From assembly GCA_000697355.1 (NCBI GenBank), contig JNEN01001228.1, forward strand, positions 248,001 through 312,000: a DNA stretch of 64,000 nt, in the 5' to 3' direction. The translations under genes and the position numbers were made by a program. A model generated the notes under the pieces. It saw nothing but the letters and a program-made list of their open reading frames with translations. It did no database searches and had not been told where the DNA came from. This DNA is from Syncephalastrum monosporum B8922. Lineage: Eukaryota; Mucoromycota; Mucoromycetes; Mucorales; Syncephalastraceae. Shown here in pieces: positions 21,150 through 32,295 of the stretch. Each line of letters starts with the position of its first letter. Position 1 is the stretch's first letter.

Positions 21150-22943
21150 TTATATAGCACTGCAACGGCAAGGGACTACTGTCTTCCCTGCTTCGATCAA
21201 GCAGTCGACGCCGTGGTCTGTAATATTCGGACATGCGACGAAACAGACTCGCGCTAGCCGCGGCAACCGCGCCATGGCAATACAAGCTTTGTCGTTAAGA
21301 TGAACCATCTGTTCAGCATACACCAGTTGGAGCTGTGGCATACTTTTGTTGAAAAACGCTTCTAGACCGCGGGCTGAAATGTTGTTGCACTTGACAAGTC
21401 GCACATAGGTCAAGCAATCGAGGTCTGACAAACCATTCACAAAGTCGTCCGTAATAAGAGAGCATTCATCCAGCGCTAATGATTCCATATGTCGACAGTG
21501 CATGAACGGATATGTATCCAGGATAGCGGTACGCGCTATGCCCCAATCGCTGTACACATGTCGCAGGTGAAGCTTCGTGAGCTTCTGGCAATGCGACAAC
21601 ACGTCGCACAGGTGGCGTTCGTTGCATGATATGTTGGTCACCGTCAATTTGCGCAGCGCTGGGCACTTCCCCAGGAACTGATACAGCTCTATCGAGCTAG
21701 TCTGTGTGTCTCGTTGATGGGAACCGTCGTATTCAAAAGCTTGCAGTGGAAGAGGGTACTGAAGCGGCTCCAGGTGACGCCAAAACATGGAAGCATCGGG
21801 TGTAGTAGCTTTGTAGTTTAGCGATACATCAAGCAGAGTGGACTGGTTGCGAATAATCACCGTTGCCATCCCTCGCTCGGTCAAGTTGCTGCCCTGCAGG
21901 ACCGCTCGACGGAGGCCTCGAGACAATGGAAGGCTATTATCGTCTTCGTAGTCGATGGTTGGATACAAGTTCTTTTGGAGTTTGATGGCCTGTAGTTCGC
22001 TGCATAAAGTATGAACGTATTCAAGAAGCAGTTCGACTTGGGTAACGGTTTCATTGGCAGTGTTGATGAAAAAATGGCGTAGACGGGGGCAGCGGGATAA
22101 AAGGCTGTCATAAGGGAGTTGTGCGGTCGAGCCCCAATGAAGGCTCGTCAGTTGCAGCTTAGAAGGAATCGAGTCGAGTCGCAGAAAACTTGGGCGAGCA
22201 CCCATGGAAGGGATATAGCAGGTCAGATATTGCAAACGCCTGCACATTGTAAAGACCATGTTCCAGGTATCATCGTCCAAGGGAAGAGCAATACCCCGTA
22301 GAACAAGTTTCCGTAGGCAAGGCGAACACGTCTGGATCACGTCCCAGAAGAGTTGGCGTTCCATGCTATAAGTCACTGTACAAACTAGACGTGCGAACAA
22401 AGCGGATGAGGTTTGGTTCTAAAACGGTACACGACGGCCAGATGGTAATGCAGAGTGCTTTGTACCTTCAAGACATAATGTGTTCAAGAAAGAGTAACCG
22501 GCAGTGCGAAGGACACGCGCCAATTCGGGCATGTGTGCACCCACCCCGATAAATATAAAATGCTGCACATCGCTTGGTATCAAGTGCGTCGACAACCACT
22601 TTGCCATATTGACTTTAAAATAGCCCGTACTGTCATTTGGCTCAAGGTAAACTGCCCGCGATAGGCCGTTCCATTCACAAAACAAAAAACGACGCCAGGT
22701 TTTGCTCACTGCAGTGCACCGCACACGTGTTAGATAGTCGAGGTGTTCAAAGATGAGAATTACGACATCGTAGGGCAATGTGGGCACGAAATCTCGGGCA
22801 TTGTCAAACGAGGTTCTTGCTGTTGCTGATAGCTCGATTGCACTATAATCTCTGTAGTTATCGTAGTTATTGGAATTATCAGTACATGATGCACCAGACA
22901 CTGGGAGCTGCACAGCACCAAGAGATGAAAGAAATGTGGCCAT
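21150..22943 (-). CDS. F-box / leucine-rich-repeat protein
   Basis: Two exons, 22943-22466 and 22384-21150, give 570 residues. The F-box lies near residues 52-90 (FVPTLPYDVVILIFEHLDYL, RVRCTAVSKTWRRF). LRR-like segments follow: CSPCLRKLVLRGI, CPALRKLTVTNISCNERHL, CQKLTKLHLRHV, HMESLALDECSLI, LDCLTYVRLVKCNNISARGL and ARVCFVACPNITDHGVDCL. F-box/LRR proteins are substrate receptors of SCF ubiquitin ligases. The intron acceptor at 22385 was chosen because the nearer AG gives the wrong frame; it costs no LRR consensus. Substrate unknown. Confidence 0.85.
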
Positions 22944-23357
22944 TATTCACAAGATATTCCAGGACAGCGACAATATTGGACCCACACGTCTTGAGTTTGG
23001 TCAGGCTTATCTGCTCTGCACATGGCTTGGTCCCAAGGTAGATGCACAACCTTTCGGTCCGTTGAGGTGTCACACTGGGCACTATTTTCCCAGGCCCTGT
23101 GTGTGTACCACATTACCGACGTAGTATCAATGTAATTGGGCTATTTTAAAGATAGCTCTGTCACGCCTTAAGCAAAACAATCATTCTGGTGTGAATATGA
23201 TATATTTATGCTTGGTACAATGCCATGGTTGAGCGGTGGTGTGGCACATGTAAAAAGGTGCAGACCACCTGTCTTTTGATTTCTCATCCGTGCCAAAGCA
23301 ATACATCACCATCAATATAATGTATATTCAGGACTGGAAGATTATTTATAACGAGAA
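22944..23357. other. Intergenic between F-box and TFIIIC genes
   Basis: No supported gene. It is the upstream region of the F-box gene and the 3' flank of the TFIIIC gene. Confidence 0.55.
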
Positions 23358-26300
23358 CTATAAGAATTGGCGGGGGTTGTTGTAGTATCCATCACTAATC
23401 CAATAATGATGCGTAGCGTCCTGAGCGATGATGTCCTTAGAGATACTCGTATAGCGACGAGTTCCGCCAAAAACAGACGCCTTCCTGTTTCGGCAGGGAA
23501 CAATGTTCACAGTGCGCAGAGCACCACGGGAAACGAGGATATCCACAAGGCCTTGTACCTCGCTATAGGCTAGTCGGGGGCTAAATTGCCTTGCGAGTTC
23601 GCGATTGCTGATACCGGGGCGTTCCAAGACCTTGTTGACGACTGTCTCGCAAAGTGCCTCACGAATTGATACCGTGACGGTGCCACTCGTGTCGACCCAT
23701 AGTCGAGGCAGGATGACAGGCTGGCGCAGTGCTGCAACTTCACGCGTATGTTCCATGATGTCCTCTTGCGTGGGTTTCGGCACCAGGACCCGATCACTAA
23801 GCACTGCCCAGCTTTGCAGATGGGTTGGCAGAACATAGCGCATGCTATCAAAACCAACCAACACAAGCAGCGGCGGGGAGCACTCGCATAGGTACTTCAC
23901 AGCCTCGCGGATCGTGCGATCTTGTACCGAGGACTTAGCGGCCAGCACGCTAGTCTTGATGTCGAACAAGGTCATGCCATCCTTGCCAGCTTCTATGCTG
24001 GTTTCGATGATAGCCTCTAGAACGGACAAAAAGTCGTAGTCTGTTTGCTGAGATTTGATAATAGACCATGCATTCTTCAGCTGTAACTCATCCAACTCCT
24101 GCAAGGCAGGCGACGGTCGTGAATCAAGATTAGATGAAACGGGCGGTTTGGTGTCAGCGAGTTGGATCGTAAAGTTGTAGCTCAAAGGATCGACCTTCAC
24201 AAGTCGGTATTGATTGATAGGCGTTGCAAACTTCTTAATCTGTTGTTCTTCCAGTGGCATGTTGATCGTTGCCTAATGTCCAAGTTGAGTCTTCTAAGCT
24301 CAATATAATTTTATGTTCCCATACCTTTCTCGAAGACACCATAGATAATACGCAAGCCACCATGCCACCGCTCATAGTTTGTGGTTGGACAACTTCTGTA
24401 TGGACTTGTCGAAGATGTGCTTCGTATGTTTGCGCTTGCTGAAGCATGAGCTTCGGTAGCCTGCTGGCCAGGTGGTGGACGAAACTTTCAGAGATACCAA
24501 AGAAAGTTCCGGGTAAACGTCGATCCTGTGAGCGAGCGCCTTTGGCATAAACTAAGATACGGTCTTTTCGGGCCTCACTGATGGCCATATTCAGTTTCTC
24601 GGGGGTGAATGCGTGCATCACGGCATATCCAAAGAAAGGGTCATGCCTTTCTTTTGGAGTCATTAAAATCATCTGATATAGAATAGTTAGATTTCGTCTT
24701 TGCCCCAATCAGTCTCGATGCTTACACGCATAAAAATCTTGAGCAAATTCACCATGCGCCTCTGCTCATCTTCATCTGTAACGACAGTATAGTCCGAGTT
24801 GTGCATGCATAAGAAGTGCTTTATCATAGCTGCGTATTTTTGGCTCATGGACGCCGCAGCATGGAACTTGTCTTGCAACTTTCCGTCTTCTGCCTCTTTG
24901 CCGGGACTTCGACTGCATTCGAAGCGTTCGTAAATGCCCTGAACAGTGTTGGGCAGATCACTCGGGATATGGTTGACGTCTGTTTCTCTAGAAAAGATGA
25001 AAATCCGTTAGTAATGCATGCCAAGGAGGGTGAATGTCTCACGGCTTACTCAGGTCGCTCACTAAGTCGCTGTAAAAAGTAGCCAAGATGGCCCAATACA
25101 TCGAAATCCAACAAAGTTAGCGCAGGGTCATCCTGAAGATCCCCGCTTGCGATGCCTTCGTTGTAGTAACGACGCCATGCATTCAAGAGGCGGTGGAGGT
25201 ATTCGCGCGTCTTGTTGTCCTGCAGCAGTTTCCTTAGACGATGGCGTACCACATTGGGTTTGCGGTTAGGGAGCACTACTTTGACTTGACGGTAATAAAG
25301 GCGATGCCGAAAGGTTTTCATACGGTGTAGGAAGATGGTGTACATGTACATCAAAAGATCATCCTCCGCCTTTGTCCACCGTACGCGAGTAATGACCTTA
25401 GGCTCCAAGACGCCCATTTCGTCAAGTGCTAAAATACAACCATCAACATCGCTTCATTTGCAATATCCCTATATGTTTGTGTTGTGACTTACATATGCGA
25501 GGTAGCGACGTGTCCTTGTCCTGGAAAGTCGGCTCCTCGTCATCATCGGTCTCCAGCTCTCGAAGGCGCTTTCTACTGCGTTTGGCCACTTGATTCGCGA
25601 GGGATGAAGTTGTATGGCGTCTGAAGGGTTCCTTAGTGTCGAGCGTGATCATCTTGTGCGCAGCCTCGTTGTCATAACGTTTACGACGACGTTGTAAAGG
25701 CTTTTGATCACGTTCCAGTCTCCGGATATCTCTGGCTTTATACTTGCGCAATAGCTTGCGCTCAAATGCTTGCTCCATTCTTCTAAAGTAGACGCGCACC
25801 ATCTCTGTCGTGACGCCGAGGTCACGGGCGAGATCTTCACAAAATTGGATATTGCTATGTGGAGTCGAGCCTGTTTTAGTGTCGACGTACGAATTAAGGC
25901 GTTCACGCTGTTCGCGGGTGTAGCTCATGTTCATGCTCCAGTTGCGCCGCGAAAGGAGTGTGCCGATAATGGCTCTTTCCTTGTCATCTTCTGGTTCGCG
26001 ATACGTCTGCTTCTGATCGCCTTCGAAACTTTGGCAGATGTACCGCACGCTCTCCCAGTACTGCGTAAGCTCTTCTTTGTCGCCTAGATCAAAAGATCGC
26101 AAGATTGGTTGACCCTCAAGACGAAACTGGTGGAGATCGACGTGCCGGTGGAAACGATAAGCGAGGGCAAGATTGGCAGGCGTATCTAGGACAACACGGA
26201 TAGCCTCTCCACCTTCGGTGACGTGGACAGGTTCAATTAAGCGGAAGTATTCGAGAAGGTCCAGCATATCGCGCACACGTTTTCGGAACTTGTTCTTCTC

Positions 26301-29300
26301 GCTAAAAATCTGGCCTTTGAGGTCTAGAGGAAGATCGTGGACCGGCGTCTGCAGGTTCTTTGGCAAAGCAATATACTCGTTCAGGACCCGGCTGGATTGA
26401 CTAACTCCCACCAATTGCAAGTATTGAGCCAGAGTCAAGGTATTGAGAAGCTCCTTGGAAGTGATCAATTCACTTCGTGGTTCTTCTCTTGCCATATAAA
26501 TGCGGCGAAGCTGCTCATGCATCAGGCCAGTACGCACCATCCGAGCAGGTATATAGCCATATTGTACAGCGATGATGGACCAGTTGCCGTGAACCACAGG
26601 GCCATCTTGGTGGAGCTTATCGAGAGCCCGCGCTCGCTTGACGTTGCTGACAGTCGCGTTCAGCAGCTGCTGACGGGTCCGCTTGGAAATGGCTTGATCG
26701 TCGTCGTCGCTGCCAGCCTGGTTATCTTGCTCCCCGTGTAGTCGCTCCAGTCGCTCATCCAGTGTCTCAACCCGTTCAATGTATTCTGGTTTCGCTAGTT
26801 GATACATGGCCGGATGCAGCAATGTCTTGTTCTGGAGATATGCTTCATAGGATTTCACTTCCGGACTATCGGGCCCCATGCCCGGACGCATGAAAAGAAT
26901 CCTCTTCGAGCTAACACCTGACAGTGTTTCACAGGATACCTCGTGTATCGCTGCATCGCCATCATCCGCCACTTTCTGAGCCGCACGCCATAGCGTCTTC
27001 AGATCCAGCAAAAATGGTCCTTTGACGTCCATGGGAAACATGATGGCTTGCTTCTCCATAAAGGCTCGGCGAAACTCCAAACCGCGCTCGTAAATAGGTC
27101 GTTCTTCCAGCAAGGCAAGAAAAACTTGCTTTCGGCGTGACACGTACGCCATCTCATTAGGACTCTTCTTTTTGTGTTTCGCTGATACGATGCCACTCTT
27201 GTTGATATAAACCGCATTATGGCGACGTGAAGTTCTGATGATGCCACTGGCTGAAGGCGATGCTGGTTCAGTTGTATTCCGAGGATCACTACCACTTGTG
27301 CTGGTAGCCTCGCCGACATTGCTAGGGGTCGCTGACGGTGCAACTGCTTCCTTATTTTCCACGGCGGTGGAGGCGGATCCTTCATGTATTTCACTGATGG
27401 AGACGGGTTCAATGGGTATCTCAGCAATCGCCAGGGGCTGCCTCGGTAACACTTTGTAGCGTCCATCAGGCGTTGTCGATTCCTGTGGAGCAAGCGCGTC
27501 TTCAGAAGAAGTTAAGGCAGACGCGGCAGTCAAAGCCTCAAGAGCAGGAGTAGGGGACGTGACTGAGTTATCGCTAGGTATGGTCGCAGACTGTAGCTCA
27601 GATACACGTTCAGCCGAGATGCCAGCCTGTCTAGGGCGTTTGACAGGCGACGAGGTGAAGTAGCTGAGCAAGGTGCGTTGAGGCGTAGTGCTGCCTGAGC
27701 GAGGCCGCTTGGACTTTGCTTTCCTGGTAGGTGTCTTTGGCTGCGCTTCCTGTGTTGTTGTCGGGGGTTCCGGAGATGTCTCAGTAGGCGCTGCCGCGGA
27801 GGCCGAGGTGGCTTCTGATGCAGATAAGGCCGCAGGTCTCTCATGAACTGGAGTAGTGTCCTCTAGTTGCTCACTTTGTTTCAGAGCTTCCGGTGCTGCT
27901 GCAGATGCTTCCGGATTATATACGGCTTCAGGTACTGCTCCTGCTTGTTCTTTTGGCTGCTCCATTGAGGGCGCTTGTTCAGGAGTAGGGTGTACATCAC
28001 TCGTAGGCTGGTCCGCCTCAGGTACAGTCGTCGGCACCGCTGCAGGATTTTCTGACATTTCTGACATGGCTGCTATGGCTGCACTACTCTCGGCAGCTGC
28101 CATGGTCATGATAGAAGCCTCAGCACTCGCCGCCTTGGCACGACGTGGTCGTTTCGCCCTGGGCTCGCCGTCTTCTGCAGCATTTGTCTGCTCCGCCGTA
28201 GCTCCTGTCCTTTTAGCCTTCGGCTTGCGATCTTTTTGCACTTTTGGCACTTTTGGCACTTTTGAAGTGTCCATTGTTTGCTGGGCGGCCTTGAGGGCAC
28301 GCTTCAAATTACTCGGCATGCGGTAAGAGTCATCTGGTACTTCGTGGAAATCGATATCGACGAGAGCATTTGCTGAGGGTTCTGGTAGTGGTGGTTGCGT
28401 GATATCGATTTCTTTATCTTCGAAAAGCTTCATGTACCATTGATAGGTATAGTAGCGGAACCGTTTGATCTTGCCAAACATTTCCATTTGACGTCGTATG
28501 GCATACTTGTTCGTGATGTCCACCTTGCTGTTGACCATTTTTTCGAGAACCTTGTACATTGTTCGATTCACCTCAAAAGAAAGACTATATTGAATTTCCT
28601 GGGGGGGGGGGTGGTTTGCGATTAAAATCCTTCCCGCAAATGAGCTGACGTACAAACTGTACCTTCTGAGTAAGGCCTTGATCACCAGAAGCATCGACCA
28701 ACTGCCAGATTTGACGCTCAATAGATGTCTCACGCAACATGCCCAGGCTGGGTGGGCGGTCCTTGACATTGACTGCCAGCGTATAGCCTCCAGGACCGAG
28801 CACGGCACGGCTTCCACCATAGTCTCGGTTCTCTTCTTTTTGTTCTTGCCAGTCTGATGAAATGATGTGAGCTATATTGATCATAGAAGTATATATAAAG
28901 CCATACTTTTGACATTCTCGCTTAGAGCCAAGCAATGGCACCGCTTGCCGTGGGAATTGGTGGACTTTCGGACAAAATCACCCTTCAGCACCATTTCGTC
29001 GATACTTCTGAAAAACCACTTCCTGACGTATTGGTCCTTGCTTTGGAAACCCTATGTATAAATTATTAGTGCTTTTCCTTGTCTTACCACATTACAGCCT
29101 TTTTTTTTTTGCCTACCAATGCATTTAAGATATCGTGGTTGAACATTGTATTGTCTTTGGCATCCATCAAAAGTGCAACCATACGTTCACGAAGGATTTT
29201 GTAGCTGACGAGTTCGCCATTTGCATTTCGGTTGTACACGCGGGTATCCTCTTTGGCGTTTGGCGCCTTGTTCTTTGCCTGTTTCGCAAACTGGATATGG

Positions 29301-30559
29301 ATACACAGATTGGTACGCATGCCCTCGAGCGAAATCGGTTGTCGCGTACTGCGTAGAAAGACGAGTTAGAAGATGAGGAAAGGAGTAGGGAGCACTTACA
29401 TGGCGCCTTTTTGCTCCAATGACTTGACGTAATGACCGGTCGAGCGTGGATCGATGTCCAGCTCCTTGGTGATCTTGGCTTGGGTGACACCATTTTGTTT
29501 GTAAGAGAGAATATGCTTCAACACAATCAACAAGTTGGGAGAGATATTGGTACTGGGCTACATACGCCGTCAGTCAGTAAGACGCTGGAGCAGATGACCT
29601 TTTAAGACTAACCGGCACAGCCACCATAACCTGCTCATTCACCAGCTTCTCCGATGCGACAGCGAAAAGACGGTCATTGTACTTTTCCTCGACCTCATCG
29701 TAGCTCAGCGACAGAATGTCAGGTATCAGCACGAAATTGTGTTTCCGCTGACTACGCTTCTCTTCTTCATGCTGGCGGCGCTGTTTGGTAGTATTACTCT
29801 CCTTAGACGGCTTTCTAGCCGTGCTGGCATCTTCTGCGTCGTCTTCATCAGTCACGATTTGGTCTTCATCGGATGCGTCCGGATCAAAGTCGGACTCCTC
29901 GTCGTCTTCGCTGTCGTCTGCATCAGGCTCAAAATCATCGTCGTCGTCGACCTTCTTAGGCCGTTTTGCTTTCTTTGGTGGTGGTCTGGGCTTCTTGGAC
30001 TTTGGTTTGGGCTTCGCTTTTGCCTTTGCCTTTGCTTTGGTCGCTTTCGCTTTCTGAGGCTGTGGTGGTGATGATGCTTCGGTGGCAGCTTCAGCTTCAG
30101 GTTCAGGTTCAGGGTCGGGTATGACTGGTTCGCTCGATTCGACATCCATAGGGTCATTTTCTGGTGCAGGAGGCTCTGCTAGGTCGGTGTCCATAGGCTG
30201 AGCACTGAGTTCTTCTGATCGAGCTGACTTAGGTTGATCGTTTTCTGTTTGATCCGCATGTGCCGCGGTGGTGTCTTCATAGAACTCAATGTCGCGTAGT
30301 TTGCGAACCCACGGCCACATGTAGCGCTGAAGAGCCTTGTCGACTTTTGGCTCTACGCTGTCCTTTGGATCGATTTCTTTCAAAATTTTGGTTTGAATGC
30401 GTTGGTAGGTCTCCCAGAGCTCGCTCATGGACATGCCTGAATTGAAAACGATAAGTTTGAAGCCGCGATTATAACAACAACAACAACAATAACCCCCTTA
30501 CCATTGGAGCCTTCCAATGCTATTTCGACGCGAAGGTCTCGTAGCACGGTGTCCAACAT
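23358..30559 (-). CDS. TFC3: TFIIIC B-block-binding subunit (tau138/Sfc3 type)
   Basis: Eleven exons: 30559-30502, 30436-29613, 29557-29400, 29348-29117, 29051-28907, 28853-28663, 28598-25493, 25428-25050, 24987-24726, 24672-24325 and 24272-23358. They join in frame to about 2205 residues. The N-terminus MLDTVLRDLRVEIALEGSNG is family-typical. The B-block winged helix follows at SPNLLIVLKHILSYKQNGVT and ITKELDIDPRSTGHYVKSLE. Later come LRETSIERQIWQLVDASGD, MYKVLEKMVNSKVDITNKYA and a Myb/SANT-like VITRVRWTKAEDDLLMYMY. Two acidic or Pro/Ala/Lys-rich regions are disordered. The protein binds the tRNA-gene B box for RNA polymerase III. It is long for the family because of the linkers; yeast Tfc3 is about 1160 residues. 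Confidence 0.92.
28601..28611. repeat. 11-base homopolymer at a splice acceptor
   Basis: On the coding strand an uninterrupted C run directly precedes the AG acceptor of the large TFIIIC exon 7. It acts as the polypyrimidine tract. Its length may vary, or be a sequencing weak point. Confidence 0.85.
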
Positions 30560-31004
30560 GTTCTCTTTCGACAGAAAAGACGGCAACAGATGCTTGCGCG
30601 CTTTTTTCCTTTTTTTTTCTTTAAATTTACTGGTAAAATATTTTAACCGCTTTCCTGCAGTTTATCTTCATGCCATGTTTTTGACATACGCATCGCGGGT
30701 TCGACCCCGGTAGCCACCTTTGACAGACCATATCTCCACAGGCTGCTGCTGCTCACCTTAGGCAGGACTGAATAATGCTCAGGAACAGATGATCGCTCAA
30801 CATGTCTATATATGCACACAGTACGCCGTGAAGGGATCTATTTTATATAACATAGCGTAGCCTGTACGGCATTTCGGCTACGTAAAGTTTACTTTCACTC
30901 AAAGGGTATGTCAAATTGTACTATTTGTAGAATACAAGTAACTCGCGAGAGAACCCTAGGATCTCAAAATTAGCCTCTGAAGAATTACCGTTTCTTCGTC
31001 ACAC
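30560..31004. other. Intergenic: TFC3 upstream region
   Basis: No protein gene. The 445 bases separate the TFIIIC start from the 3' end of the Bin3-type gene. A B-box-like element at 30698-30708 is listed separately. Otherwise it is T-rich near 30601-30625. Confidence 0.6.
30698..30708 (+). promoter_or_regulatory. Isolated TFIIIC B-box-like element upstream of TFC3
   Basis: GGTTCGACCCC fits the pol III B-box consensus GGTTCGANNCC. It is followed by GGTAGCCACC, like the 3' side of a tRNA T-arm and acceptor stem. The T-stem has one mismatch, and no matching 5' acceptor half, A box or anticodon arm is visible upstream, so this is not an intact tRNA gene. It lies about 139 bases upstream of the TFC3 ATG. 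It could be a bare TFIIIC site or a tRNA relic. Confidence 0.4.
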
Positions 31005-32181
31005 TCATTTCTTCTCACCTTTTGTTGGTGCCTCCGGTCTGATAGTATCGTATTTTTTGAAGTTGAGTTCACCAATGAGGTATTGCGGAAAGTCGGTATC
31101 TTTAAACGTGATTTGATCATATACTTGTTTCAATTTCTGCGTAGTCCTTTCGTAAGCTTCAATCCGTCCAGCTCAATGCCATCATCTTATCACGCACCTT
31201 GTCGGTCTTGGCACGCTTCATGTAGGATGAATATGGTTGAGGTTCTAATATGAAGACACCATTCTTGTTAAGTATGTCGTATACTTTTTTAAAGACACTC
31301 TTAAGGCCATCGTCCCCTTGATGCAGGTGTATCCATTTGGTAACGCTCAGCCTTTGTAACAAGTAAAGCACGTGTGAGACCTTACACATATATGAGCACA
31401 GTGAGGGGTTCTTACGCAAGGACAGCATCGAACTTCTCGTCACCAAAATCACGATCGCAAATATCAACGGCTTGGAAGTCAACGTAGAATGGGAAGTGGG
31501 TGGTTGGATGATCGGGTGGTACGTCCATGGTTAGAAAACCATGCAAATAAGTCATGCTCTGTGGGAAATACTGGAAGCGAGACAAGGCCGGTGCATCGCT
31601 TTTTGGGTCCATAGTGGAGTACAGTGCTTGCAACTGCGTCCACGCTTTATGGATCAGGACCTCATCGAGGTCAATCCCGAGGATATAGGATGGATGCTGT
31701 GTAATAGCTATCAGGTCACAGTATAAGTCTATCATACCATGACTGGGTTGATTGCATAGTACCAATATCGAGACTGACTTTTCCTTCATTGCATCCAATA
31801 TCCAAGACGCGCTTATTGCGAAAGAGATCGCGAAGTCGATCGTCTCCGAGACCTGCCAAGCGCGGGTCGAGTGTACCTTGGTCCTCACCTCGTCGCGTTC
31901 TAAGCAGTGCAGACAGCGACGTGAGTATTGCTTATGTATATACGTATATGAGCCAAGCAGGATGCTTACTGGTAATAGCCGCGGTAATTGCCATAAAGTC
32001 GTTTGACTTTTGGCTTGCCTTGATCATCGAGCTTCGGTTTTTTCTGACGTGAGGCGTATTCAACATTACTTGCTGCTGCACCGAGTGCTTGTGTCTTGTT
32101 TGATCTCCAATGGTTGTCAATGTTAATGGTTCGATTCGATCGTTTGCGCCGTTTGTCGTCGATTGGTGTCAGATCTGACAT
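31005..32181 (-). CDS. bmc1: Bin3/MePCE-type RNA 5'-phosphate methyltransferase
   Basis: Five exons (32181-31970, 31899-31763, 31707-31416, 31351-31198, 31136-31005) give 308 residues. The family start [13 protein letters not shown] is followed by [22 protein letters not shown] motif [17 protein letters not shown], and [16 protein letters not shown]. The later Bin3 domain is [38 protein letters not shown] and [17 protein letters not shown]. Human MePCE and fission-yeast Bmc1 methylate or bind the 5' end of small RNAs (7SK, U6, telomerase RNA). A frameshift appeared in the C-terminus until a 61-base GT-AG intron (31197-31137) was recognised; with it the spacing matches the human protein. The target RNA in this fungus is unknown. 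Confidence 0.9.
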
Positions 32182-32295
32182 GGTATGAATAAGAAGGGCT
32201 GAAAATAAGCAAAGTGCAACGCGTTAAAATTTATGTATTCTGACAACATCCAGAGGTGCTGTACTTTATTTAGTATATTCATTTAGGTTTGTAGT

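Noticed and set aside
27856..28326. 156-codon plus-strand frame inside the TFIIIC gene
   Set aside because: It is an antisense shadow of the Ala/Glu-rich linker of exon 7, with Ser/Ala-biased low complexity.
29739..30071. 110-codon plus-strand frame rich in Leu and Phe
   Set aside because: It is the antisense of the Lys/Asp-rich linker of TFC3 and has no start context or family.
30661..30720. A full tRNA gene
   Set aside because: Only a T-arm and acceptor-like 3' part is present. No pairing 5' acceptor, D-arm or anticodon arm was found, and the T-stem has a mismatch.
31137..31197. Frameshift near the C-terminus of the Bin3-type gene
   Set aside because: A 61-base GT-AG intron with phase 0 on both sides joins the two frames and gives the spacing of human MePCE.
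32127..32137. Second B-box-like sequence GGTTCGATTCG
   Set aside because: It lies within the first coding exon of the Bin3-type gene, has a mismatch at the last base, and has no tRNA-like surroundings.
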